Shown piece by piece: positions 12,701 to 23,197 of a stretch of 64,000 bases of DNA. Both the position numbers and the translations under genes were made by a program. Positions within the stretch are counted from its first letter, which is position 1. Each line of letters opens with the position of its first letter. Source of the DNA: Peronospora farinosa (lineage: Eukaryota; Oomycota; Peronosporomycetes; Peronosporales; Peronosporaceae); NCBI GenBank assembly GCA_947646735.1, contig CANTFK010000800.1, positions 372,001-436,000 on the forward strand, read 5' to 3'. The notes beneath the pieces were generated by a model that had not been told where the DNA came from, searched no databases, and saw only the letters and a program-made list of their open reading frames with translations.

Positions 12701-15700
12701 TTAGCGGCTTCCTCAACCTGCGAGGAAATGAATACCATTCGTTCGAAGTTCTTAACAAGTTGTGCGAGACAAAGATAACGTTCTCCGAGCAACTCGCCGA
12801 GTGGATCAAACGTCCTGCGTTCGAGGGGCGATTCTGGGAACTATTTGAGAGCGAAGCTCGCGTTAAGAACCGCTCGGTTGGCGATCAAGACCCGCTGGAT
12901 CTACAGAAAAAGTTGGTGCGTCTACTAAAGAACTATGACGCCGCGAATCTGATCTGGGATGCATTGGTATTGCCTACGATAGAAGACAATTGCTCGGACC
13001 GTGATTTATATGAGTGGCTATTGCAGCCGTTCACGCGCTGTGGAGGCATCAGCGAGTACCAGAGTGCAGCAAAAATTATTGCGATGAAAAAACGTGAAGG
13101 TATTTTCAGTGCAGCTTTTGAGGAAGCAGAAAATTTAGTGAGCAAGCTTACGCAGAACACAAATCTGGTGAAAAAGGAGCTGCAGTTAAGAACAGATGTC
13201 AAACTGGGGAACCTGCGATTTGTTCTTACAGATGCGGATCTGCCTGCTCGCTTCTGCCGTGGCAATTTTGTCATCAAGGATGTAAAAATGTCGATGGAGT
13301 TGACTGGCAAAGAAATCGACGAAATCGGCCCCGTAGATTGGGTCAGCTTGGCTACGTCTAGTAACGCCGACTGGACGTTGTTGTTTGGCTTCAAGATGTC
13401 GTCGTCTTGCCATAGCGAATATGCTAACGACATGGAAAATATTGTCGAGCCATGGGAAGTGGTTGCCGGCCTGTCTTCGGGTGCTGGCGAGAACGGTTTT
13501 TCTGTTTTGATAGAGGCAGCCAAGCGATTCCAAATAAATGTAACTCCAAGTGTCCTGAAGACCTATCGTGCTCTGATGGACGCCCTTGACGGAGAGGCCC
13601 AGCAGAATGGTCTGCAGAAGCATCTGGATAGCTACCAACTTTCTTTGGCCGCAAAAAAGCAGAAAGAAACCGATTGCCTTGTGCAGAACTTTACTGGATG
13701 CAAGGTCTTTTTGAAACTGAACGGCAGCCACGAGACAATCACGATCGAAGCGCATAATCGTGCTCACATTGCAAATGGAGCTTTGAAAGATGGTGAGGCT
13801 ACACTAGACTCACTTGAAATTGATCAGTGGGGTACTAGCAAGAATTCGGTGAAGTTGCCATCCTTTGGCAATGTAAGCGTTGGTGTGAGTACGGCAGAAG
13901 CCGTGTCATCTACTCTCTTTGTCACCGTGTTTTCACGATTGGAAAACCCACGACACCAACTTATTGTTCTTAGATCGAACACGTACTTCTGCAACCACAG
14001 CTCGGAGTGCTACGAGGTAAAGTACTTGAGCCTAGGAAATGAAGACAGAGTGGCGGTGGAATCTCCCGTCATTAAGTTGCGGCCTAATGAGCGGATTTCG
14101 TTGCCGCTCTCGCTGTTAATGGGAATTACGGAGTTTTACGCGCGTCCTGAAGGTTACGAACACTGGATTGTGAAGACTGTACTGAACAATGACGTGGTAA
14201 CATCCACTACGGCAATCAAAGAGCTCGATGACCACGAAGCTGAAAAAGAAGCGAAAATGAAGCAGCGCCGAGGCGGGACTATCGTGTTTGGCCAAACCGA
14301 GGAAACTTGCACAAAGATGATAAAGCGCCTAACCTCGAATGTGATCGTGCGTCGTTGGTACTTACGTTCGCATTTTGAATGGGAAGTAGCGTTGCTTCCT
14401 CCGTTTGTGGTGCGCAATTCTCTGCCCTATGCGATGGAATATCGATTTGTCGAGTACAAGTCGAGTTCATCGAGGGACATGAAGACTGCTTTCGCCAAGG
14501 TAGATACACTTTTACGGTGCGAGACTACACCTGAGCCATCCGATGGTGTATTCAGTGGCATGGTGGAATCAGGTCACGATACTGAAGTGTCCGGTGTTTC
14601 TGGAGGGTACCCGGGATATCTGTCTATTCGATTGGTTGCCCAAAAGCAAAGCACAGGCAAAGATGTGGCATCGGCATGGTCGAAACCGCTGCTGATGATG
14701 ATCCATAAGGGACTCGAGCAGTTTACGACACTGCAAGAAAGTGTCGAAGTCGACATTGGTCTCAAGTTCAACATCGACCGAATAACACTTCCTAGTTACC
14801 CTCGGCTCGTACGCTTTTCGAGCCCTTACTGGATCGTGGACAATACATCGATTGCATTTGACTACGCGTCTACTGAGTCTGGCGCAAAGCGGAGCTCATT
14901 TAAGGCCGTGAGTGTGTGTGCACCGTTCAATTACCCTATCATGACATCGCTGCCACATGATCGTCTGAGCTTGAAACCGCTTGCAAATCTCAACCGCCGC
15001 CCAAAGGCATGGGAAGCGCTCGGCAATATGCCGGATACAGCGTTTAAGGCTTCAGCAATCTCGGAGCATGCAATAAAGAACGCGCAGTGGTCGGAACCGA
15101 TTAACACGACAGCCATTAACACTATGGGTGAGATCGTGTGTGGTCCAAGCGTTTTTAGCTTGAAAATGGAAGGTCTTTACGGTCTTTTTGAGCCAGGTAT
15201 CTCGCTTACATTGAGCCCCCGATATTTCGTTCAAAACCGCTTGAACCAAAAGCTGTACATTCAGAGCTTTGCCTCTCACGATCATGATCCGCAGAAAGTA
15301 GACGATATGTTTCACAAGCGAAGTGTAAATGATGTGAAGCAGCTGCATATGGCGCTGGAGGACGGTCAGACTACACCACTGTATCATTTCGGGTCCTTGA
15401 AGAAGGGCGAGTCTGGGGTACAAAGTCAGCGCTACGTGTCGTTTTCATTCTCGGAAGAATGGGGCACCGACACCGACAAGAAAAACTGGTCGTTTGCCAT
15501 TCCGATCAACACAGCCGGAGATGTCTACCTACAAGTCTATTCATCTGTGCGCCAGCGTCATCTTATTTGCCAAGCGAGTGTGCAAGTGGTGGACATGTAC
15601 GTCTATGTAGTTCTGACGGATGTGTCTTGCGCACCACCGTACCGGATTGAGAATTACACTCCGTTTACAGTAGATTACGCTCAATTGGGCGAGTCATCTA

Positions 15701-18426
15701 TTTTCAGCAGGGGGCAAAAGCAAACGGCTGCTACGATTAAACCCGGCGCGTGGCATGCTTTCGCCTGGTTTAATCCTTTGTCGAAGGACCGCCACGTCGA
15801 GCTCCGTCTTTCACATGTAGACGCTCCTAAGGCACAGACGAAAAAATATGACATCGACTATGTTGGCTACTTGGACCCCATTACCATGTGGGTATCTCGC
15901 GATGGCGAGAAAAAGCACGCCGTGGAGTTGACTGTACAAGTCGTCGTTGACGAGAGCACGCGTGTGGTTAAGATTGCTGAGAAGGAACTGGAGCTTAGTC
16001 TCCTGGTAAACAAGGACTTGGAGGAAGAGGACGATCTCCAGCACCGGCGAATGCTCTACGTATCTTCTTTCGATATTGCATTCGAGGGCTTTGGCTTTTC
16101 CTTGCTAGATGGTTTCCCGCAAGAAGTATTTTTCGCGTCAGTAGATGTTATTAAGGTGCAAAAGGCCCCTTCGTCGCTAGAATGGACGTTTTCAGTGCTA
16201 CATTGCCAAGCGGACAACATGCTGGCGACTGCCAAGTTTCCGGTGATTATGAATCCTGTTAACGCAGGTTACAGTGATAAGTCGGTCGGCAAAGAGCCAC
16301 AGCCGTTCTTAAAGTTAGTTCTTGATGCTGACCTCGAAGCCCGTTTGGGAACGTACAAGCTGTTTGAGTTCAGCTTAGGTGACCTGGCGGTAAAGGTGGA
16401 TATCGATTATTTCGTGAACCTTGTAAAACTTCTTGAACCTTATTTGGTGTCTGATGCAACTATGACTCACCGCTCAAGGCGAACGCTGGAGAAAACGCTT
16501 CAACGTCGCGCACCACCGATGCCTGTAATGTTGGTGACAAACGATGGTGGCATCGAGACAGATTTGGTGTACTTCGATGTCTTGCGTATTTCGTCGTTGT
16601 CAATTGATATAGAGTACTCAATCACGCGCAAAGACATTGTATCGTCTACTGGTGGTGGCCACTCGGTGGTCTTCGGATTTCTAAGCCAGATCGTTGGCCT
16701 TGTCGGATCAAACCTAAGTGGTTCGCCAACGTTTAACTTCAGCGAAATTGTGATCGTGCGCTGTCTCTCGACGAAGCAGCGACTACAGAATCAGCTAGTC
16801 GCGAACTATGTCCAGCAGGGCATCATGCAGGCGTATCGACTTGTTGGGAGTGCAGATATCATTGGCAATCCGATTGGGCTTGTGGAAGATTTGGGTTCTG
16901 GTGTTGTGGAATTTCTGAAGATCACAAAGGGTGAACTAACTGGTGGTGCTCAAACTCGAGGTGAGGGCGTGAAGGTTTTGGGCAAGACTATCGTAAAATC
17001 AGGCGCGTCTTCGGTTGCAAAGATCACAGGCTCACTCGATAAGTTTGTGGGTGAGTTTTCGGACGACAACAAAGGCGATACATCCGGTGGTGATGATTCG
17101 TCTTCTTCGGACAATGTTGGCGTCAAGTTTGCGAAAGACCTTGGCCGCGGCTTCACTGGTATATTCACGAAGCCTGTCGAGGGCGCTATGAAAGGCGGTG
17201 TGACTGGACTGGTGCAGGGCACGGTGCAAGGCATTGCCGGTCCTGGCGTTGTCCTGCTCAAGGGTCTAACGTCGACATCTCACAATCTTGCATTGGGTGT
17301 CCGGTCTACGGTCGTTGATCGCTCCCCGTTTGGCGGCCGCCGCCGAAAGCCGAAACTTGTTCAAAATGGCAAGTTGATCGCGGAGTTCGACGAAACCCAT
17401 TACAAACCAACCCTTCTGAACCTGGAGATACTGGGTGCTAATGGGCTGGACTCGGACAAGTCATGTGACCCGCTATGTGTTGTGCGAGTGGACGGTGTAG
17501 ATGTGATGAAGACTGCGGTAATCTACAACACCGTAAACCCAGCGTGGCAAGAGAAGACGCAGCTAGCGTTAACGGGCAAGGAGAATGAGGTGCAATTTGT
17601 GGTCAAGGACTCGTTTGGCGGCACCGTGGCCAAGACAATTGGCAAGTGCATTTTGAGCATGGCGCAGCTCCAAGACGATTTTAAGCCGCCCGAGTACTCG
17701 TCGGATCTTGCTGAATGGGTTCACACGCAGGTGAAGCCCGGAAACACTCAGAAGAACATGAGCCATGCGATCGTGGAAAAGGATTATCCACTAGTCATGC
17801 TGAAGAAAAACAGCTCGAAGAAGGCGAGCCATGCAGCGTCATTGAGTGGCGAGAAGCTCCAGGTATTCGTTACTGTTGTATCGTTGAGAGACATGGTCGT
17901 CACTAGTTCGACTGGTAGTGGCATGCTTGGGCTGGGCAACGTAGGAAGCAGCACACCCAACATTTCCCCATACATCTCAGTGCACGTTGGTAAAAAAGCC
18001 AACCGCACGAATACTACGAAAATGTCGTTTGTGAAGAACGAGAAGAAGGAGCAGGTAGGCCATGCGTCATGGGGAGAAAGTTTCACGTTCTCATTGACAG
18101 CGAAGGAGCTTCAGCGTGGCGGTGCCGACTCAAAACTGGTTGTTTCTCTAAAGGACAAGAGTATGATTGTGGACGCGAGACTTGGATCGGCAACACTGGA
18201 TATCGACGCGAGGATCAACGCACCCGCTACGACGGAAGAGGTGGTACTGAAGGACCAGTTCAATAAGTCGGTCGGATACCTTACACTAAAGGTGGAAGTT
18301 TCTGGCTCAGCTACATCGTCACGCTCACTATCGTTTCAATCTATCGAGTCAACTGAAGATATGGCGACCATACCACCCGATGCAGTCAAGGCCGGCACTA
18401 TCCGCGTCTCATGTGTGTTCGAGTAA
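9787..18426 (+). CDS. VPS13-like bridge lipid-transfer protein with EF-hands and C2 domains
   Basis: One uninterrupted exon of 8.6 kb encoding about 2,879 residues. The frame is open from 9586, but the residues before the ATG at 9787 are not protein-like, so 9787 is preferred. VPS13 proteins carry bulk lipid between membranes at contact sites. Evidence by ORF residue counted from 9586: a divergent chorein-like start with a hydrophobic first ~30 residues; two EF-hands at ~946-1020 (DENGNGRIELGEL and DRDGNGFLEFQEL); repeated beta-rich VPS13 modules; a region like the VPS13 adaptor-binding domain (IENYTPFTVDYAQ); and a VPS13_C-type segment at ~2420-2580 (GNPIGLVEDLGSGV and TGLVQGTVQGIAGPG). A C2-like domain follows at ~2609-2710 and a second at ~2756-2880. 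Calcium regulation is inferred from the EF-hands. Which contact site it serves is unknown. Confidence 0.85.
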   Translation: MSGMMAMALLSVCVSLSLCVVPFLARITVFPLLTGLVHKFTAAYLTDSIQIEYSFGSFEVRGRRGTGAALEMLRGITISLFFVTLQNEFLKTLAFAKQGLAPVELKHVSIEKMVIYLATTWKVVIKVEGVTVDSQMIDPNVEGVFDLQDAVAMKVNEATNWITQLVEIRTKTNLREKQEKEQTARTLGVTSPKAFAFKDRVLQQIAAQVDVHVRNVRIAITGLTPGATAVDGHDGEAEEMDDEDADVATTSSIPEALKPTRVIFVMKSYDLLSDVLHDSAEEPLQLVLTSEEILVEHAMNIKGVNICAATVNDDDDKSMPEQREDLLKDKKGFRPGEMPLLSFQSIDLKLHVPPMPRLLGIVEDIAPIPVKNRVAQVELVSSSISNITVTRELTVGVLRDLFVPYMDHQVLVQSVRALAHDETVRKPISKEDETFYVDNYDQVDGNSSLSAQDKKERNDKLRALEAVMSLNKILELRSRSTGLAKYYRPDQDELSLADYIAIVQKNAAKTSNVMFRALQITLRWDNMSIAFVERGHQISELVVVGFGVNARSFTIAEGDEKQKLDVDMVLGQTTFTVNVGSSALNPVSPTVKLMFADFSKVAAETDAMTPPQMLTANVSQFESGKQNVRAAVNNVKLVLSVNALERFLLYVDRLSTKATQVLSTARPPLIPVVHSESSPTPVQVAKSEMETVRKEVSMSPFSLLGGMLLNLNVNVNDCHVVLLPTHSYSKSLFTDINVETWQSNYVVDCRVDMPATLSIHLESSKVKEVMEFNVQSVSIGAQYVDGAKDVETILAPTSIAIQLVLEQDTTDSLICHQSVMMHMPDILVAGSDLSLSLLASCGEALGNMQTTTPDQAQLRLESRIKQEEIRRQAEVDTVLDRLHRLFDEIDENGNGRIELGELLLLLRRVKVGDSLLESELEYFVRELFKEIDRDGNGFLEFQELRAFLRDDLLSDEATEVSVSTSGNGSNALSGFLNLRGNEYHSFEVLNKLCETKITFSEQLAEWIKRPAFEGRFWELFESEARVKNRSVGDQDPLDLQKKLVRLLKNYDAANLIWDALVLPTIEDNCSDRDLYEWLLQPFTRCGGISEYQSAAKIIAMKKREGIFSAAFEEAENLVSKLTQNTNLVKKELQLRTDVKLGNLRFVLTDADLPARFCRGNFVIKDVKMSMELTGKEIDEIGPVDWVSLATSSNADWTLLFGFKMSSSCHSEYANDMENIVEPWEVVAGLSSGAGENGFSVLIEAAKRFQINVTPSVLKTYRALMDALDGEAQQNGLQKHLDSYQLSLAAKKQKETDCLVQNFTGCKVFLKLNGSHETITIEAHNRAHIANGALKDGEATLDSLEIDQWGTSKNSVKLPSFGNVSVGVSTAEAVSSTLFVTVFSRLENPRHQLIVLRSNTYFCNHSSECYEVKYLSLGNEDRVAVESPVIKLRPNERISLPLSLLMGITEFYARPEGYEHWIVKTVLNNDVVTSTTAIKELDDHEAEKEAKMKQRRGGTIVFGQTEETCTKMIKRLTSNVIVRRWYLRSHFEWEVALLPPFVVRNSLPYAMEYRFVEYKSSSSRDMKTAFAKVDTLLRCETTPEPSDGVFSGMVESGHDTEVSGVSGGYPGYLSIRLVAQKQSTGKDVASAWSKPLLMMIHKGLEQFTTLQESVEVDIGLKFNIDRITLPSYPRLVRFSSPYWIVDNTSIAFDYASTESGAKRSSFKAVSVCAPFNYPIMTSLPHDRLSLKPLANLNRRPKAWEALGNMPDTAFKASAISEHAIKNAQWSEPINTTAINTMGEIVCGPSVFSLKMEGLYGLFEPGISLTLSPRYFVQNRLNQKLYIQSFASHDHDPQKVDDMFHKRSVNDVKQLHMALEDGQTTPLYHFGSLKKGESGVQSQRYVSFSFSEEWGTDTDKKNWSFAIPINTAGDVYLQVYSSVRQRHLICQASVQVVDMYVYVVLTDVSCAPPYRIENYTPFTVDYAQLGESSIFSRGQKQTAATIKPGAWHAFAWFNPLSKDRHVELRLSHVDAPKAQTKKYDIDYVGYLDPITMWVSRDGEKKHAVELTVQVVVDESTRVVKIAEKELELSLLVNKDLEEEDDLQHRRMLYVSSFDIAFEGFGFSLLDGFPQEVFFASVDVIKVQKAPSSLEWTFSVLHCQADNMLATAKFPVIMNPVNAGYSDKSVGKEPQPFLKLVLDADLEARLGTYKLFEFSLGDLAVKVDIDYFVNLVKLLEPYLVSDATMTHRSRRTLEKTLQRRAPPMPVMLVTNDGGIETDLVYFDVLRISSLSIDIEYSITRKDIVSSTGGGHSVVFGFLSQIVGLVGSNLSGSPTFNFSEIVIVRCLSTKQRLQNQLVANYVQQGIMQAYRLVGSADIIGNPIGLVEDLGSGVVEFLKITKGELTGGAQTRGEGVKVLGKTIVKSGASSVAKITGSLDKFVGEFSDDNKGDTSGGDDSSSSDNVGVKFAKDLGRGFTGIFTKPVEGAMKGGVTGLVQGTVQGIAGPGVVLLKGLTSTSHNLALGVRSTVVDRSPFGGRRRKPKLVQNGKLIAEFDETHYKPTLLNLEILGANGLDSDKSCDPLCVVRVDGVDVMKTAVIYNTVNPAWQEKTQLALTGKENEVQFVVKDSFGGTVAKTIGKCILSMAQLQDDFKPPEYSSDLAEWVHTQVKPGNTQKNMSHAIVEKDYPLVMLKKNSSKKASHAASLSGEKLQVFVTVVSLRDMVVTSSTGSGMLGLGNVGSSTPNISPYISVHVGKKANRTNTTKMSFVKNEKKEQVGHASWGESFTFSLTAKELQRGGADSKLVVSLKDKSMIVDARLGSATLDIDARINAPATTEEVVLKDQFNKSVGYLTLKVEVSGSATSSRSLSFQSIESTEDMATIPPDAVKAGTIRVSCVFE

Positions 18427-19287
18427 GGAAGGCACTACCTGGTTTTTCAAACACGTTCCTACACATAAGCAAGTTTTTTTTTGATTGCATCATAGGCGGA
18501 AGCTACAAGCAACGCTTGAAAGAAGAGCGGATTGGATTCAGAAGGCTTAACACCGTTCAAACCAATTCTATCAGAAAAATCCGAGTTTATTTCGCAAAGT
18601 TCCGACATGTCGTTGGATTTCAGTCGACACTTGAGCCGTCCAATCAATGCCACCTTGTCGAAGAGATACTGGCAACGCGCAGAGCGTGTAACTTTACAAT
18701 TGGTTGGTTTGCTCGATCTGAATCCCACCAATTAGAACGTTACACGCTCTGCGCGTTGGTAACTTGATCGGACCAATTAGGTGCGTCACCAGCTCATCGG
18801 ATATGATCGGAGTGGTACTCGATACTTTTCGCAAACTCAGCGCCCTGTCTGCACCCCGGGGCTGGATACCATGAAGCCTGACGTCTCGAGCTAGCAAGGA
18901 AAAGACTGATGGAGTTCTGATACAAGCATACAGAATATCGTGTAGTCATGCTGATCATAATGCGTGTAGTGTGACTCTGCTACCTCATTCATAATTGTAT
19001 CGATTCCATATAGATATTGCAAGTAAAACTTGTTTTTCATTGACTCAGATTCATCGAGCCTGTTGTAGACGTCGGTGAATAGTCAATCGCTCAATAGAGA
19101 TTCGAACTAAACGTCAAGGAGACCTTGTCATGCATATTAATTCTCAGGATATCGAGGAGAGCAGACCCTTTCAATAAACTCGGACTATTCTTTCAAATCT
19201 ACTTGATTTCTGTATAAAATTGAAAGTGTTGCCCCTCCCACCTTGTCATCCAGTGACAAGCTTCGATCTCAAACCCCCCCCCCCTTG
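18427..19287. other. Intergenic with a strong hairpin
   Basis: Convergent short frames on both strands at 18459-18767 overlap each other and the hairpin described separately, so none is called. The right part is the upstream region of glutamine synthetase. Confidence 0.4.
18673..18758. repeat. 20-bp perfect inverted repeat, 46-nt spacer
   Basis: The arm CAACGCGCAGAGCGTGTAAC at 18673-18692 is repeated as its exact reverse complement at 18739-18758. A second, imperfect arm pair (AATTGGTTGG and CCACCAATT) lies inside, so the whole can fold as one extended hairpin. It sits about 250 bp past the VPS13-like stop codon. It could be a small MITE, a 3'-end structure or a small-RNA precursor; nothing in the sequence decides. 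Confidence 0.8.
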
Positions 19288-19303
19288 TCATTGCCCATTT
19301 TGC
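19288..19303 (+). promoter_or_regulatory. Oomycete initiator-like element of glutamine synthetase
   Basis: TCATTGCCCATTTTGC resembles the oomycete Inr (TCAYT) plus flanking promoter element (CAWTTT). It lies about 50-60 nt before the ATG at 19351, the usual distance, and follows a C11 tract. It argues against the in-frame ATG at 19243, which would lie upstream of this transcription start. Confidence 0.45.
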
Positions 19304-19350
19304 ACGAACACAACCAAGTTCTAAACCCTCTTCTTCGTTTTCTCCATATC

Positions 19351-20421
19351 ATGAGCCAACTCGACCGTGCTGTCTATGACCAATACATGAATCTTGACAC
19401 AGGCAATGTCATTCTTGCCGAATACGTCTGGATCGGTGGGTCAGGCCAAGATTTACGTTGCAAGACCAAGACGTTGACGAATGAAGTCAAGTCTGTAGCT
19501 GATTTGCCTATTTGGAACTTTGATGGTTCTAGTACTGGTCAAGCACCTGGTGAAGACTCGGAAGTATTGTTACGTCCTGTGGCTATATTTAAGGACCCAT
19601 TCCGTCGTGGCAAGCACATTCTCGTGCTCTGTGACTGTCTTAAGCCTGATCTCACGCCCATTGCCAACAACACACGTGCTGATGCGGCACGTGTCATGAC
19701 GGCCGCAGAAGCAGAAGTGCCATGGTTTGGTATTGAACAAGAGTACACTCTCTTTGAAAAGGATGGTGTCACGCCCTATGGCTGGCCTAAGGGGGGCTTC
19801 CCTGGTCCTCAGGGTCCGTATTATTGCGGTGCCGGTGCCCACTCGGTTTTTGGCCGCGTGATTGTGGACGCCCATTACCGTGCATCATTGTACGCTGGTA
19901 TTAACATTTCTGGCATTAATGCCGAAGTGATGCCGGGACAATGGGAGTATCAAGTCGGTCCATGCACGGGCATTGATTCAGGGGACCATTTGTGGATGTC
20001 TCGTTACATTCTATTGCGTGTGTGTGAAGACTTTGGGGTGAATGTGTCGTGGGACCCCAAGCCCATTCCCGGTGACTGGAACGGTGCGGGTTGCCACACG
20101 AATTACTCGACAAAGGCCATGCGTGAAGACGGTGGAATGGCTCAAATTATTGAAGCCATTGAGAAGATGAAGCTCAAGCACAAGGAACATATTGCAGCTT
20201 ATGGCACGGGCAATGAACGTCGTCTTACGGGACGTCATGAGACGGCCAGTATGGACACGTTTTCGTACGGTGTTGCCAACCGTGGTGCGTCGGTTCGTAT
20301 TCCACGTGTGGCGGAGGCTGAGGGCAAGGGCTACTTCGAAGACCGTCGCCCGGCGTCTAACATGGACCCGTATGTGGTGACGAGCCGCATTGTCAAGACG
20401 ACGATCCTGAACGAGGCGTAA
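19351..20421 (+). CDS. GLN1: Glutamine synthetase, eukaryotic type II
   Basis: Intronless, 356 residues from [10 protein letters not shown]. It condenses ammonium and glutamate to glutamine with ATP and is the main ammonium-assimilation enzyme, working as a cytosolic decamer in the GSII family. Visible landmarks are [13 protein letters not shown], the substrate-site motif [16 protein letters not shown], the ATP/metal-site motif [18 protein letters not shown] and [10 protein letters not shown] near the C-terminus. Length matches the GSII norm of about 350-370. An upstream in-frame ATG at 19243 would add 36 residues of Pro/Leu-rich sequence encoded over the C-tract. It is rejected because the initiator-like motif lies downstream of it. 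No targeting peptide is seen in the short form. Confidence 0.95.
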   Translation: MSQLDRAVYDQYMNLDTGNVILAEYVWIGGSGQDLRCKTKTLTNEVKSVADLPIWNFDGSSTGQAPGEDSEVLLRPVAIFKDPFRRGKHILVLCDCLKPDLTPIANNTRADAARVMTAAEAEVPWFGIEQEYTLFEKDGVTPYGWPKGGFPGPQGPYYCGAGAHSVFGRVIVDAHYRASLYAGINISGINAEVMPGQWEYQVGPCTGIDSGDHLWMSRYILLRVCEDFGVNVSWDPKPIPGDWNGAGCHTNYSTKAMREDGGMAQIIEAIEKMKLKHKEHIAAYGTGNERRLTGRHETASMDTFSYGVANRGASVRIPRVAEAEGKGYFEDRRPASNMDPYVVTSRIVKTTILNEA

Positions 20422-20767
20422 GCTGTGAGGGTGGCTAGCTAGCTAACTGGAGCTTGAGCTGCCATTGCCGGCGCAGACTTGTCTTTATTTGCAGTGGTTA
20501 GTAGAGGTTGACCGTCGTCATATACGTCGATCAGCGACTTTGTTCAGAATCTCCCCCTTCCTCTATATATGCACAAAATACTTTGTTACTGCGCATACTG
20601 ACGAAAGAGCTTTAGAGTTGTTTCAATGTGGTCGAGTTACGAATCATTGTACTACAGATCGTCCATTGACAAACGTTAGTCTACAGCAATACCCCCATTA
20701 GTGTTGCTATCGTATCGTTTCAATTTTCTACTTTAATCAAGTCAATCCGTAGTAGCTCCTCATTCAT
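20422..20767. other. Intergenic, no gene seen
   Basis: The 3' flank of glutamine synthetase and upstream region of the acyl-CoA synthetase gene. A motif CAATTTTCTACTTT at about 20730 is FPR-like, but weak. Confidence 0.4.
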
Positions 20768-22833
20768 ATGGCTGATCTGCTGCCATCCGTAGCCAACACA
20801 TGGACCAACGTCTCTGATACGATCAGTAACATACCAACCATGGTCAAGCTATTGCCCTTCGACGTACCGTCCAAGTTTATTGCCGTAGCTGGCACTGCTG
20901 CTCTTGGTTATTACGTGGATCAAAAACTGCTCATCTCGTCGGACATGTATCATTTGAGTATACAGGCACTAGCACTATTAGAAGCTAAACGTCATGCATC
21001 TCATGACATGCTGCTACCGGATTTATTCGAACAAAGCGTAGACAAGTGGCCACACAAGTCCTGCATGCAATTTGGTCGACGTGTTCTGAGCTTTCAGCAA
21101 GTGGACGAGGCAGCTAATCGCGTGGCTCATTGGGGCTTGCAACGGGGTCTACAAGCTGGTCAAACAGTGGCGTTGCTGATGGAAAATCGACCCGAGTTTG
21201 TCATTGTGTGGCTCGGTCTGACGAAGATTGGGGTCGTCACGGCTCTACTTAACACGCACCTCCAGCCAGACGGACTTATTCATTGCACCATGATCGCAGA
21301 CACCAAGTGGATGATTGTGGGTGAAGAACTGGCTGGGAAACTCGAGAAAGTGGCAGATAAATTGGCTCATATCAGCTTCCTCATCTATGGCAATGGTTGA
21401 GCTGCTCCAGCTTCTTCGACAGCTTCGTGGCCACTGTTGCTGATGACGTTGTGTTATTTTTTTATCCTTTTTGTGTAGGGGAGTTGACGGCACAGGCGGC
21501 GGCTGCGTATCTGCCTCAAGCGTCTTCGCTGGATCCCGAGCTGAAGAAGATGAAGTTGGAGCGGCCGTCGCAGTTGCTCCGCAAGGACGCCAAGATCACG
21601 ACATCGGACATTGCGTTGCTGATCTACACAAGTGGGACGACAGGACTGCCAAAGGCTGCACGAGTAAGCCACTTTAGCATCATTCTGCGCTCGCTGGCCT
21701 TCAAGTACACCATGCATTTGTCCATGTACGACAGACTATACTGTGCGCTGCCACTCTACCATACATCAGGTGGCAACTTGGCGGTTGGGATGATGATTTT
21801 TTCCGGTGCTACTCTGTGCATTTCGCGTCGTTTCTCGACAACCAAGTTTTGGGATGAAGTTCGTGCGTACGATTGCACCGTCATTCAATATATCGGCGAG
21901 ATGTGCCGATACTTGCTTAATGCGCCCGTGAAGGCGAACGACAAGGAGAACCGCATACGGGCAGCTTTTGGAAACGGATTGCGTCCTGATGTGTGGGCGC
22001 CGTTTCAAGAACGCTTCGGTATTCCATCAGTGTATGAATTTTATGGCTCGACGGAGGGACCGATGGGCATGTTAAACGCTTGCACGACGAAAGCCGACCA
22101 GGGACATCTCGGTCGTCGTGGCTTTATCAGTAACGCAATCGCTGGTTTCGCAATTGTTAAGTATGATGTCGAAAAGGACGACTACATCCGGTCGGAAAAA
22201 GGGTTTCTCCAGCACTGTGCGATCAACGAACCGGGTGAACTGATTGTAAAGGTGAGCACGAAGGATTCCGTGCGAGAATTTAAGGGCTACTATAAAAACG
22301 CAGAAGAGTCGTGCAAAAAGGTACTAACGGATGTGTTCAAGAAGGGTGACATGTATTTTCGAACGGGCGACTTGTTTAAGGAAGACGAAAGACACTGCTG
22401 GCACTTCTTGGATCGCGTAGGAGATACGTTCCGGTGGAAGGGAGAAAACGTAGCTACAAATGAAGTTGCAGAGGCTGTCTCCAAGTTCCCCGGGCTCAGC
22501 GAGATTTGCATTTACGGTGTTGAGGTCCCGGGTAGTGATGGCCGTGCGTGCATGGCTGCCATGGTTTTTGATGAGAAATCATTTGACATGAAAAAGTTTG
22601 CGGAATTTGTCAAGCAGCAGCTGCCGACTTATGCCATGCCGCTGTTCCTCCGCAAGCTGGAAACCATGTCAGTCACGGGGACGATGAAGCAGGAAAAGGC
22701 CAAGTTGCGAAAGGAGGGCATGGATCCATCGATCGTGTTGGACCGTCTTTGGGTTTTCAACCGAGTCAAAGACAACTATGAGCCGCTCACGAGCGAGACC
22801 TACCACCAAGTGATCACGAACTCCCGTCTATAA
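20768..22833 (+). CDS. FATP / very-long-chain acyl-CoA synthetase (2 exons)
   Basis: Exon 1 is 20768-21395 and exon 2 is 21479-22833, with an 83-nt intron (GTTGAG..TGTGTAG), giving 660 residues. The AMP-binding motif YTSGTTGLPKAARVSH, the adenylate motif FYGSTEGP and the FATP/VLACS motif YFRTGDLFKEDE..HCWHFLDRVGDTFRWKGENV identify the SLC27 family. These proteins activate long and very-long-chain fatty acids to CoA thioesters and couple this to uptake across membranes. A hydrophobic N-terminal stretch at residues ~28-50 (FIAVAGTAALGYYV) fits the family's membrane anchor. For an oomycete, a role in using host or storage lipid is plausible, but inferred. Confidence 0.93.
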
Positions 22834-23197
22834 TAGGCACTCGATCTTAAGTAGGTAGCTAAACTTGTGCAGTACCTCCTCATGGTCGGCAATGATGATG
22901 TCGATACGTGCTACTTAGCTTTATGATGCTCACACGAATTAGCGTATCCCGTGACAATATGAGTAACCTCACACTGTGGGTCTAACCCCAGTTACGAATT
23001 ACCGGTATTTTAAAAGAGCACGCAACAAAATCTATATTTTCATGTTAAGTCCGTTAGATTTTTACAAACTACCTTGATTGATTGTTCTTTTCTCAATTTT
23101 TGAATCAGTATTTCTAAACGTGAACACGTTTTTTTGCGTCGCTTTTTCTAAATACCCATTTATAGACCGGCTGTTCGATAAAGCACTCTATTCATCC
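22834..23197. other. Intergenic, no gene seen
   Basis: AT-rich stretch between tandem plus-strand genes. The frame of the next gene is open back to 23078, but the residues there look non-coding. Confidence 0.4.

Noticed and set aside
18459..18767. Antisense 90- and 118-codon frames downstream of the VPS13-like gene
   Set aside because: They overlap each other and an inverted repeat, and neither has recognisable domains. Not enough to call a gene, though the minus frame looks mildly protein-like.
19243..19350. N-terminal extension of glutamine synthetase
   Set aside because: It crosses the C-tract and the initiator-like motif, and the residues do not resemble a targeting peptide.
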